Shown one piece after another: positions 12,032 through 22,502 of a stretch of 64,000 nucleotides of DNA (position 1 is the first letter of the stretch; the number at the start of each line of letters is the position of its first letter). The position numbers were made by a program, and so were the translations under genes. A model generated the notes under the pieces. That model searched no databases, had not been told where the DNA came from, and saw only the letters and a program-made list of their open reading frames with translations. Source of the stretch: Azadirachta indica (taxonomy: Eukaryota > Streptophyta > Magnoliopsida > Sapindales > Meliaceae); NCBI GenBank assembly GCA_022749755.1, contig CM040449.1:15100363-15164362 (forward strand), given 5' to 3'.

Positions 12032-12086
12032 CACGTGAATATCATGTGGTTTGTGTTAGGTGCATATCATGTGGTTTGTGTTAGGT
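12032..12086. promoter_or_regulatory. G-box plus tandemly duplicated CATGTG E-box upstream of the terpene synthase
   Basis: A palindromic CACGTG G-box lies at 12032-12037. Next to it a 25-bp unit containing CATGTG is repeated in tandem (12039-12063 and 12064-12086). These are candidate bHLH/MYC sites 165-225 bp upstream of the TATA box. MYC2 control of sesquiterpene synthases through G-boxes is known in Arabidopsis; its relevance here is inferred. The second unit runs into the start of the Copia-like LTR. Confidence 0.45.
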
Positions 12087-12770
12087 TTGGCTTCACTTCT
12101 ATTTAGAGAAGACTCAATTTTAAAACCCACCTACTTAAAGAAATTTTAGATTTGTTTTGTAACTGAATGAGGTGTCTGTGTGAGAAGAGTAGTGCGAGCT
12201 GTAAGACAGAAAGACAACACTTTTTCAGAAAATTTCAGTTCTGTACAGTTTTCATCAAACTGATTATCAGGTGGCGATTTGAACTCTGTTTCGACTCAAA
12301 TTTTACGTGAGATTTTACACACATAGTTCTTGATTCTGAATGGTGTGATTGACCATCAGAGCTCTCTAGCATATCCAAAATTTAAGTTTACAGCAGCTCT
12401 GATTTTCAAAATTTTTCTACAGTTTTATTTTGACTATTTCACTTTGGTGTTTATCTATTGGTGTATTTGGTGAAATTTTTCTTTGGCTCTCACTTTATGG
12501 TTGAGTTCTTATTTGCTTTTAAGACTGTAATTTTGGAAGAAAACTTTAATACTTCTTATTTAGTAATAGTGAAAATTTTTCGACCGTAGTTTTTTATTCT
12601 TACTCACATAGAAGGAGAGGTTTTTTCACGTAAATTTAATGTCTCTTGTATTTTTTTAACTTGATTATTCTTGTTGTTTTTATTCTTTTAATTTACTTAA
12701 TTACTTCATCTTGGTTCAAGTAAGTGGGAAAAATTAAATTTGTACTAATTTCTCTTATTTCTTCCTAACA
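12079..12770 (+). mobile_element. Probable solo LTR of a Ty1-copia element
   Basis: A 692-bp block begins TGTTAGG and ends CCTAACA. It is flanked by GTTTG (left) and ATTTG (right), a one-mismatch 5-bp target duplication. Inside, near 12600-12660, is the sequence around TTTTTTCACGTAAATTTAA followed by GTCTCTTGTA, which resembles the R/U5 region of plant Copia LTRs as I know them. No internal retroviral domains follow, so it appears to be a solo LTR. It ends about 210 bp from the TATA box of the divergently oriented terpene synthase. Confidence 0.6.
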
Positions 12771-13039
12771 ATTTGTACAATTATTTAATAAATTTTACCA
12801 CATGTGCTTTCAATTTGAAATTATCAATAATTTGAGTTATGATAATGATACGAATGTCTATTTAAACTGCAACTAATTTTTCAATAAAAAAATGTACCTT
12901 TTATACATTGACCATATACAAAAACTATAGCAAGATAAGAAATTTTGACGGCAATATGTCATATCTAATAAAATTTGTACATATATAATTGCAAAAGTTT
13001 AAACGACATGTGAACTTTCCTATTGAAAGTGTTCAAATC

Positions 13040-14010
13040 AATATTGTGACAATAGTAGAAGTGGGACAACTCAATAATTGATCAAAAATCTTTTTCTAGT
13101 TCTGATTAGAGTAGATATGATTTGGTTCAGTTTAATTTCGTCGAAATCGAATCAAAGTGAAAAATTTCATATCGAAATTAGATCAAATATAAATGAAAAC
13201 TGGACTTAAACTGAATCGAATATATTGAACTCATCAATTTTGATTCGGTCCAATTCGATTTTTATAGTTTTGGTTTTTGGTCTTTTTATTTTGTTTGTAA
13301 ACACCGTAAAATAATGTCATTTTAATGCTATTTTTTCTAAAAAAAAAAGAAACCGTTTATATGATAAAATATAAAAAAAAAAATTCAGTCTAGTATGGAT
13401 TTTTGGCTCCTAAACTAAAACTAGACCAACAATTTCAAGTTTTTAAAAAACAAAATCGACGTTGGACCGAATAGAATTTGAAACCAAATTGAACCCGTCA
13501 AATGAAATCCAATTGGTTCGATTTTTCGAATTTTGATTTTTTTGGCTTGTCTTAATTTTGTCCTACTCATGAAATTAGCCTTTTGAACTCCAATGCGAAT
13601 AGCCTTTCTCAGACATTATTTTTTATTAGTCAATATACTATAATTAATGAAGAGCACTATTACAAAGATTAAAATTAAGTTTCTATTGAGTTTCAAATCA
13701 TACACTAAAATTTGAAGTCTTTTAAAAAAAGAATCAAATTTTAAACAAAAATTTTAAATATGTAGTTTTCTAGAGACATGTACAATATCTAGTCAATTCT
13801 CTAGCCTACAAATTTTTTTCCTGTAGTTGTAGTATATGATGAAATTTGTCCAAATTCATGAATTTAATTGTATATTTACGACTTTCAAAATTAAATTCTG
13901 TGCTACATATGATCAATTGAGAATTTACAGTAACCAACTGAGTTTTATACCAATTTAATTGTTAGCCAGTTTTTGTTTTCTTAAAGTGCGTAATAATTGT
14001 TAATGATAAT
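13040..14010 (+). repeat. Segmental duplication, copy 1 (interrupted by an insertion)
   Basis: Sequence from about 13040 to 13098 and 13554 to 14010 matches 14260-14777 in the same orientation, with many substitutions. Shared landmarks are GTGGGACAACTCAAT, ATTATTTTTTATTAGT, a GTCCAAATTCATGAATTTA word and GTTAGCCAGTTTT. Nothing coding is visible in it. Confidence 0.7.
13099..13553. mobile_element. Non-autonomous repeat insertion (about 455 bp), GGTTCGATTTT-type family
   Basis: This block is present in duplication copy 1 and absent from copy 2, where the flanks are continuous at about 14337. It contains many GGTTC(A/G)(G/A)TTT-like words on both strands and a central AATGTCATTTTAAT. A relative in the reverse orientation lies at about 24608-24990. 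Clear terminal inverted repeats are not evident, so the class (MITE, SINE-like or other) is open. Confidence 0.55.
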
Positions 14011-14259
14011 TATATAAATTAATAAGCAAAAATATAAAAAATATATTTTATGATTATATAAATAAGTTTAGTGATAACGTATTATTGAACTAAAGTTGTT
14101 TAATACTAAAAACTTTGTTGATAAAATTGTGCACCTAATCTTTTAATTTTGAATAATTAGACGCAGAAGCATGGGCTAATTTGAAGGTCTGGGGTCATAC
14201 ATTTTCGACCCCAAAAATAACCTATTTAAAAAATTTAAAGTGGGATAGCGTTGTGGGAC

Positions 14260-14777
14260 ATGTTGACTTTAATTTTGAAAATGTTTAAATAATGCCAAAA
14301 GTGGGACAACTCAATATCTTATTAACAATATTTTTCTAATTTTGTCGTACTCACTAATCTAATACACTGAATCTTGCTCTGATATTATTTTTTATTAGTT
14401 AATATAAATAAATAAAAATTAATTAATATCGTAATTAGTGAATATTTAATTTTATGTTTTGTATTGAACTTAAAATCATCCATTAACATTTTAAATCTTT
14501 TAAAAAGAATCATTTTTTTTTTAAAAATTTCAAATCTGTAATTTTCTATAGTCATGCATAATAGCTAGTCAATTCTTAACCTATCAATTATTTCTCGGTA
14601 GTGATCGGTTGTGATAAAATTTGTCCAAATTCATGAATTTAGTGGTATATTATTGGCTTTCAAAATTAAGTCAAGTCATATATAATTATCAATTTACAAT
14701 AACCAACTAAATTTTATAGCAACTTAATTGTTAGCCAGTTTTGTGCTTCTAAAGTGTACAATAATTGTTGATGATAG
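14260..14777 (+). repeat. Segmental duplication, copy 2 (uninterrupted)
   Basis: The diverged direct repeat of copy 1, without the 455-bp insertion. It serves as the empty site that dates the insertion after the duplication. Confidence 0.7.
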
Positions 14778-16590
14778 TTCTTAGGAATTTTGTTGGCACT
14801 ATATTGCAATTAAATATAATTTAAAATTTTTAATTTTAAAAATTATCGGTCTTTTTGTAAAACAAAAATTCTGTTGCAATGAAAATTATCATAAAATAAT
14901 CTGTACATTTTGTCTTTCCGTTAAACTCTACATATGTTAATTTTCTATTTATTTTAAGATTAGTTGATTATCAAAATTTAATTAAAAAATACAAATTTAC
15001 AATTTCACAACTCAAACAAATGAAGAAAAAATAAGATCTAGAAAAAGTACATAACACCTTACCACTATAACACTTATATTTATTAGTTAAAATACGTAAA
15101 TGATATACATTTAATTTACATTTTAAAAATATTATTTTAAAATTATTTTTATTATTATTAATGTAGAAATAATTTTATCTTGAACAATTATTTAAAAATA
15201 ATTTTAAATTATTTTATTGATATAAAATAATTTTATAAGATAATACAATTCAAATTTAATAATTACAAATATTATTATCATTAATAATAATTTAACAATA
15301 ATTTTATTTTTAACAATTATTTAAAAAATAAGTTTTCACTATTATCTTTTATAATTATCTGAAGAAACAATAAATATATTTTAATATCATAATTTTTAAA
15401 TTTTACTAAAATAAATTTTAATATCATACATAAAATTTCATTTCACATATTATCAAAATAATATAATAACAATAAATATTTAATTTTTTATAAAATAATT
15501 GACAAAAATCATCAATTTCAGTGAAACAATTGATATAAATATTACACTTTATTACAATTTTATCAGAATAAAATATCAAATTTGATTTACTTCATATTTT
15601 TAACCTATATAAATTAAAACTAAATAAACTTGATAGCAAATTATAATTCAATTTTAATAGAATTGATAAAATGTTAGAGAAAATATATCAAATTAATTTA
15701 GAGTTTAATATTTCTTGATAATTTTTCAGAATTTTTTTTTTCAAATAACAAATGAAATATGAAAAGAAAAATAAAACCTTTGATAATTTTTTATTTTGTA
15801 AATCTTATGATGTTATGCTAAAATAAACAAATTCATTAATTATGAATTGATTTTTTTTTTTGACATCAATTGATTTTTTATTTTATCCAAATTTATTGTT
15901 ACAAATTTAATTATTAAAGTTATTGAAATTTTTTAGTTATTGATTATTTTAGCAAATTTTTTCTTAAGAACATAAATTTAAATAATTCCAAAATTGATTG
16001 AATTTAAAAATTATAAACAATTTTAAAGGATTTAATCGACTAAATTAAAAAAGTATAATTTTTTTTGAAGGACTTGATTGACTAAAATAAAAAATATAAA
16101 ACTTTTCTGATTATTTATTAAACAAAATGAATTTATACGTAATTAATTAAATAAAATCTGTATGTATGTATTGATAACGTCCGATATTAATGAAATAATA
16201 TTCCTTTTCTTTGCTACGAATGTTTATATATTATCATCTTTATATATCAAGATTACTAATTTTCCAAACCAATCCTTTTCTGCTTAATTGGAGTAGCAAA
16301 CAGAAGAACTGAAGTCCTATCTTACCCAATTCACCATATATTTTCGCTCTTCCAGTCTTGAATTTTGATTCTGTCATTCGGTTAATTTTTCAGAAAATAA
16401 TTATGAGTCTTGTTAACTAACTGATATTAGACAGTAGTTCTTGTGTTAATTTAATAAACTTGTAATTTAAAGCCAAAATAGTCTATCATTAAGCCAATTG
16501 GCATGGTAGTCATTTAGCGACTCATATATTGTACACTTCATAAAACATAAAAGTATGAAATTTCAGGGAGGTCAGAATATATATAAACTG
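14778..16590. other. Very AT-rich intergenic DNA
   Basis: About 1.8 kb composed largely of A/T runs and TTAAAATTATTTT-like words (densest at 15110-15500). No coding region, RNA gene or transposon ends were recognised. Confidence 0.6.
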
Positions 16591-16611
16591 TACACCGTGG
16601 GAAGTGTTGAT

Positions 16612-16839
16612 CTACTTCCCTTTGTTGCTTTTGACCTGCTGTTTACTCTTTCCCCTTCCTTTTGCAGATACTAGGGTCTGCAAGGGACCATTAGATATGT
16701 TGGTCAATCCAAGACTACCAACCCACTCATTGAATTCCACCTCATTGTCTTCCATTCCGGACATCCTCTTTAATTGATGAGGAACATAACCACAATCGCA
16801 TAATTTTATTAACAACAAGAAGGTACCAAAGTTGACCAT
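16612..16839 (-). pseudogene. Unidentified coding-like fragment (75 codons)
   Basis: An open frame in a locally less AT-rich patch, with mixed codon use unlike its surroundings. It contains a Cys-Asp-Cys-Gly-Tyr segment near residue 14, an acidic middle (MEDNEVEFNEW) and a Lys/Gly-rich tail (AKGRGKSKQQ) before the stop. I do not recognise the family. It may be the last exon of a gene or a decayed transposon ORF fragment. No convincing upstream exon was found. Confidence 0.25.
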
Positions 16840-17312
16840 GAAATGCTTGAGTACTCATTGTTAAAACTATAGCAGGTATGTTTTACAGCAAACCCGCCCA
16901 CATAAAAGTTTAACGTCGCTAAATTGCTGAGAAATATGGAATCTTATATAACAAAGAATATGTCCATACTGACTCGTATAACATTCACTTAATTGCATAG
17001 CATTTTGGTTCAATTCACCAAACAAACATGTTTTGCTTTGGCAAATTTTCTGTGCAAATAACCTAATTTCTTTTTTAAAGAAAATAACCTAAAACTAATC
17101 AATAATTACTTTAAATCGCAAGCGAGTAAACACTTAAATTGAATTAACCGTAATACCTTAGACTAATTGAGGTAAATTAAAAATTAAAGCAATCAGTTAC
17201 TAATAAATCTTATTACCAAACAAAACAACCTCCAAAATAAAAATTCAATCAGCATAATAAAAACAAATAATTAAATAACACAAGAAGGCAATCCAAAAAA
17301 TACAATAAACTT
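16840..17312. other. Intergenic DNA before the second LINE
   Basis: About 470 bp with no gene or repeat recognised. It ends in the left target-site copy AAGTTGAAT (17313-17321). Confidence 0.5.
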
Positions 17313-17324
17313 AAGTTGAATTTA

Positions 17325-18620
17325 AAGAAGTCTTATCTCAGATAAAAGATGGAACCAGGTTGATAATTGGTGATGGTAAATTACTCTCTTTTTGGCATGA
17401 TAAATATCTTTTTGAATCAATTCTGGATAAGATGAATCTCTCGGCTACTAATATCCCTAACTCTTTGGTTTCCAAGGTGGTAGAAGTTATTAAAGATTCA
17501 ACTTGGTGTCTCCCTCTTGCTTTCCAAGCTTGTTTTCCAAATCAACTCAATGAAAATCAGGAGGTACTCTTACCTCGAAATCCTTCTTGTGATAAGTTAG
17601 TTTGGATTAATTCCAAATCTGGTGACTTGTCTCTAAAAGACAGTTATGTATTTTATCCAAATAAAAGACAGTTATGTATTTTATCCAAATAAAAGACAAG
17701 CATGCTCTAGGTTTTCAGCTATTTGGAAAAGTTTTATTCCCCAAAGTTTGCTATTCTTATTTGGCATCTTCTCCACAATAAAATCCCTAGAGATGATAAT
17801 CTTTCGAGGAGAGGAATGCATATGGTTTCGACTTGTCAACTTTGTTCGGAGTTTGCACATGTAGAAGCCACAGGGCATTTGTTCTTTCAATTGTGCCTTT
17901 GCGCAATCTTTGTGGAATTGGCTGGCATTCGTCTTTAATAACCATCTTTCCACTGATGATAATGGTTTGTCATTTTGGTATCTCTCATGACAAAACAATT
18001 TCCTTCTCAGATTTAGGACATGTGGGTTGTAGCTTGCTGCTGTGTGGTTCATACTATTTGGAGAGTTCGCAATTCTTCGTTTCGAGAACTTGAAAATAAC
18101 TATTTCTAGTGCGATGGCTTATTGCAAACACCTTCTCATCACCCTTTGCCAATTCTGTCCAGGTTGTGTGGTTCATTTTAGTGATCTTAGGGTTCTGACC
18201 CATCTTGGAATTAATCCTAAATTTGGTAGAGCACCCAAGATCATTCCGGTTAGTTGGCAACCCCGAAAGTGGGCTGGATAAAAGTGAATACTGATGGTTC
18301 ATCTAAGCGTAATCCAGGCTTGTCCGCTTCACAATGGTTTTTCATTGGTGGGTTTTCAGCGATCCTCGGCCATCATTCGTCTTTTTATGTTGAATTTTCG
18401 GCGGTCATTATCGCCATTGAAGAAGCCTGGACTTGGGGTTGGCTTTGTATTTGACAGAGAATGACTCTCTTTCACTAGTTCGCTGTTTAAATTCTGCGCA
18501 AGTTTCTCCTCCTTGGCAGCCAGCTACTCGTTGGTCCAATTGTCTGATTCTACTTCAAAAAATGGTGGTTTGTATATCACTCATTTTTTGTGAGGGTAAC
18601 AAAGTGGCTTACTCCTAAGC
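17325..18620 (+). pseudogene. LINE ORF2 C-terminal remnant (zf-RVT region and RNase H)
   Basis: The first frame (to about 17692) reads through IIGDGKLLSFWHDKY and LVWINSKSGDLSLKDSY, the zf-RVT-type region. It is broken at 17639-17694 by a direct 28-bp tandem duplication, which shifts the frame. RNase H follows at about 18250-18460 (VGWIKVNTDGSSKRNPG, then AIEEAW) with further frameshifts to about 18620. It cannot encode an active protein. Confidence 0.85.
17639..17694 (+). repeat. 28-bp perfect tandem duplication in LINE ORF2
   Basis: Two identical 28-bp units, 17639-17666 and 17667-17694, beginning GACAGTTATG. Since 28 is not a multiple of three it breaks the reading frame. The identity of the units suggests the duplication is young compared with the other lesions. 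Confidence 0.95.
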
Positions 18621-19619
18621 TAATCTTGGTCTTAGTTGTTCTGATAATTATTGGTGGCATTCACGCCCTTCATCAATATGCAAGGAGCTACTCCTGAATT
18701 CTTGGGCAGTCCCAAACTTCAGACTTTTGTAGATTTATCCTTTTTCTGTGCAGGCCGCTGGTTTGTGATTGCTGGATACCTACTGCTCCGTTGGGATGGT
18801 GTTATCCTATTGCTTTTTTTATTGCTGCCATGGCTGCTGGTTTCTGGTTGCTGCTTCTTGTTGATTGTGCGTCATATACTTGCCTACTACTATGCTCTGC
18901 TTCTGCTGATGAATTTTAGGCTTACTGCTTTCTTTCGTTTTTGCTGCTGTGTTGCTTATACTGATGCAAGTATAGCTATTGGGAGGATGCTGTCCTTCTA
19001 CTGCATAGCTACTGTAGTGCTGCTGGAACTACTTCTTGCTTTGTTTTCTGCTACATACGCTGGGTGGTAGGATATTTTTGTTTGCTGCTGGATTTTTATG
19101 CCTGCTGTTGGACTATTGCTCATACAACTTCCAAATGTTGTTTGCGTCTTCCCTGCTTGCTGGTGCTGGTGCTTCTGCGTTTGTTGGGAGTTACTGCATG
19201 CTGTTATTGGCTGTCATGTGCAATTTTTTATGGCACTAAGATTGCAGGACATATAACATTTTGTTGGTGCTGATTACTGCAATGCTTCCTACTACTGGTT
19301 GCCTCTTTGATATTTAGTTGGCTGGCTCTTTGTTGCCTACTGTAGATGCATATTTACTAATGCTGTTGGCAGTCATTTTACTGCTATTTGCTGCCCGACT
19401 GGTGCTGGTTTGGTTGGTAATATGTTGATGTGTGAAGTTTTGTTCCACTAAAAATGCAGCTTATTGTCGTTTCTTTTCGGGATAGTTTCTTGCCATTGAT
19501 TTTGGCAATTTTTGGTCAGTATTCTTATTTGTTCCATTAGTCTTTGAACTGCTCTTGTACACCTTTCTTCTGTTATTATTAATAATATATTATTCTACTT
19601 ATAAAAAAAAAAGTTGAAT

Positions 19620-20732
19620 AGAAAGAAAAAAAAAAAGGAAAAAATACTCTCAAACATTCAACAATTATAGCTTAAACCACTGCAATAAAATGAAGAAAAA
19701 TTTAATTGAGACTAAAAATATAAATAAGATAATAATATTATACTGATTTTTCCTCGAAACATCCCTTCACATCTATCCGAACTAAAATTTTCTATTTCTC
19801 TCATTTTCTTCTCTCTTCTCTCTATTCTAACTCCTCCTAAAATTAGATTTTTAGTTCAATTTTTTATAGGTTGCGCTAACTGTTAATACTAAATTTCATC
19901 ATATAATATCAACTAATGAATTTATTTATAAGTGAGAAAAGACTCTCTTTTTCTCTTCTTTCTTTTTCTTATATAATAATTAATTTCTTAAATTGGTTGA
20001 AAAAGTAGTGATAGTGGTAATAAAACTTCTTTAAAAAAATTTTTCATTGAATTGAGTCTTAATAGAAAATATTAATTGAATTTTTATGAATTTGGACTAT
20101 ATGAGTTATCTTTTGGACTTTTCTTCTTTAGTATGGGTTCATATAACTATTTTACTGGACTAACATGTAGGTAAAACTCGATCCAATTTCAATATTGTAA
20201 AAATGGTCCAACAGTATATTAGTGTAATTAATGTAAACTTTTTAATATTATAAATATATTAAATATGAATTTGAAGAAATTTGTAAAAATATAACATAAA
20301 ACAATAATAACTTGTTTAAAATAGTGTCATTTTTAATTATATTAAATCTCCACACTTAAATGTTCACTTTATAAACTGTAATCATTACAAGAGAGAATAT
20401 CTAGTATGTAAAACATTTGCTACTAGATCAATAGCACATAAATTCAATCTCATTCACTAATATAGAAAAAAGATCAAAATTTTTTTGTTAAATTTTAGTT
20501 AAAATTTTATAATTTAACATATTTAATAACCATGGTAAACCAAAACTTCTTTCCAATTAATTTTCCTCTATGAATACCCTAACACTGCCAATAAAAAACA
20601 AAAAAATGAATTCAAATCTTCAAGCACACAGAAATGTTATAATTAATTATTTCATAATGAAATTAAACTACTCCTCATAACCCTAATTAATAACACACAA
20701 GATTAGGTTGCATGCTCACACAAGTTTATTTG
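19620..20732. other. AT-rich intergenic DNA downstream of the RGF-like gene
   Basis: About 1.1 kb with no coding potential. It contains the 3' flank of the minus-strand peptide gene. Confidence 0.5.
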
Positions 20733-21099
20733 TTAATTATGAATGGGAGTTTTCTTTCTGGCTGGTGCATAGTCCACTGAGATCAAATCTCCCTCTCCAA
20801 AATTTTCATCTTCTTTCACAGTAAAATTGTTTCCTTCACTCCACTGAGAAGCATAAGGATCAACCCAATTATTTACTCTCCGATTTCTCCTTGCTGCTAA
20901 AACAAACAACAACATCTTATCTGTGACAAAATATTATGAATACATACATACATACATACATACATATGTGTGTGTGCGTGTGTTCATGTTGTAAATGGAA
21001 ATCTGATATATTACCTGCAATATTGACAATGGAAAAGAAGCAGGATAAGGAAAAACCCACAAGAAGAGCAACCTTGAAATGCACAGAATTATGTTTCAT
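20733..21099 (-). CDS. RGF/GLV/CLEL-type secreted peptide precursor (2 exons, 90 aa)
   Basis: Encodes a small secreted signalling precursor. Exon 1 (21099-21015) gives 28 residues: a short basic start, then a hydrophobic signal-peptide core (VALLVGFSLSCFFSIV). The intron (21014-20921) has GT-AG borders (GCAG|GTAATA and TTTGTCACAG) and carries a CATA microsatellite. Exon 2 (20920-20733) gives a basic stretch, an acidic middle and the C-terminal DYAPARKKTPIHN followed directly by the stop. This fits the 13-residue RGF consensus: DY for tyrosine sulfation, Pro at position 10 and terminal His-Asn. Known family members are processed, sulfated and sensed by RGI receptor kinases in root meristem or tropic growth. 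A second in-frame acceptor (after TTTTAG) would give a slightly shorter protein. The call rests on the terminal motif and architecture. Confidence 0.8.
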
Positions 21100-21134
21100 T
21101 TCTGATTTAGAAGCAATGATTTAATTAATTTCAT
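21096..21134 (-). promoter_or_regulatory. Upstream ORF overlapping the RGF-like start codon
   Basis: A 12-codon frame (MKLIKSLLLNQK) starts at 21134, and its TGA overlaps the main ATG as ATGA (21099-21096). If transcribed it would favour reinitiation or dampen translation. The nearest TATA-like sequence (about 21153-21166) is so close that the transcript may start at or inside this frame, so its use is uncertain. Confidence 0.35.
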
Positions 21135-22477
21135 CTTAGCATCCTCACCATTCTATACATATAGAGAAAGTTTGATAACAGGCTAACTTAGAAGAAGAGT
21201 TTGTTTGGCATTTATGGATGTCGATTCAATGGGGAAACAAAGGAGAGGCTGAGGATGAATTACGGGAGATCTAATTTGCATGCGTGGACAGGATAGCTAA
21301 ATTCCAAGAAACTGTGTCGAGAAATGGGAACTGAGAAACAGCTACGTTGCTCGACAGGTCGAGACATATGGCTCCACACTCATCTTCTAGCTATGACTCT
21401 CAGGTTTTCGTGGCCTGCAGGTAAGAGATCACAATGTGTGATATATTGTTGCCAATTTCTTGACATTTAGAACATCGATTGAGATTGAAATTGTCTGATA
21501 TCTTTTGAGAAAGTACAGTATTTAATCTGTACTTCTATATTAATTCATCGCAAATTTTATTTCAGGTGGTTTATTCAAGCAATTGTGTAGATATAATTCT
21601 TCTCTAATTATTATATAAGGAGGTATTAGGATGAGAGGATGATTGAGAACTATCAATTTCATTGATTTTTTACAAGCATTTGTCTCGTTCATTTATTGTT
21701 TCTTAATATTTGGTAGCGATTATATGTTTCTGTTCACAGGTCCTACGTAATTGCTTTGAGAGATTTTATATATCAACAAACTCCGACATGATCCCATGAT
21801 TTTGCATTTCCAACCATTGATCAATAAAGCTGCGACGTGTTTGAATATCGTACTCATTTGGATACGTAATTAATTTGAAGCCAAAGCCAAGGTAATTGTA
21901 AAGATTCCGTTCAGGATTAATTATTTTATATTGTAAGGAGGGTCTATTGTTGTTTGATCTAAACATAGCTCACTATAAGACCAAAACTCTCACTATTCTC
22001 TGCTCGATTTTACTTTGTTTGGTTAGTGAGAAAACGGTGGAAAATGAGAAAACAAGAGCATCTAAAAGAGAAAAGAACAAGAAGAAAATGGAAACCCAAC
22101 AAATCATAGATTATATATATTGACTATAAGATTGCTAATTGAGAGGAGAAGAGTATTATTTCTAGCTATTTCGATTTAAATTTAAGTTCACAGAGAGGCA
22201 GTAACTAAATTTTCCAATTGCAGGCACACGAACGTCATACAATTAAATGGAAATTAACAATATATTAACGATTAATTGCATTATGATATCATTGCAATGA
22301 ACCTGACCTATTAAACTTTAGTTTCTCTCCAAAAAGGATAAAAGAAAATTGACACTAATTGAATATTCATTCAAATAAATTGTTCTCTATAAATTTTTTT
22401 TTTCTAACAACAAAATCCAATCAAAGGAGGTAATTGAAAAACAGTGAATCAAGAAAAGGAAATAACAAACTATTGGA

Positions 22478-22502
22478 TTATATATATATATATATATATA
22501 TA
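22478..22502. repeat. (TA)n microsatellite
   Basis: An uninterrupted TA dinucleotide run of about 25 bp in intergenic DNA. Confidence 0.9.

Larger units (their letters stand above)
17322..19610 (+). mobile_element. 5'-truncated L1-type LINE with 9-bp TSD
   Basis: A 2.29-kb fragment holding only the C-terminal third of ORF2, a CTG-rich 3' UTR (about 18760-19560) and an A-run at 19602-19610. AAGTTGAAT is present at 17313-17321 and again at 19611-19619, the target-site duplication expected from target-primed reverse transcription, with 5' truncation typical of LINEs. It belongs to the same family as the first LINE: the KEVLS..DG segment, NTDG.SK.NPG and the 3' UTR type are shared. Confidence 0.92.

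Noticed and set aside
18651..19273. Several hydrophobic open frames
   Set aside because: Same CTG-rich 3' UTR in the second LINE.
20939..20966. CATA repeat as part of a coding frame
   Set aside because: It falls inside the GT-AG intron of the RGF-like gene; frames through it are read-through artefacts.
8100..21099. Terpene synthase and neighbours as a biosynthetic gene cluster
   Set aside because: No P450, acyltransferase, prenyltransferase or second terpene synthase is present; the only other intact gene is a peptide-hormone precursor.
21766..21966. Minus-strand frame with an acceptor-like start (KLITYPNEYD, FIDQWLEMQNHG)
   Set aside because: Looks somewhat protein-like, but no family was recognised and no adjoining exon with matching phase was found.
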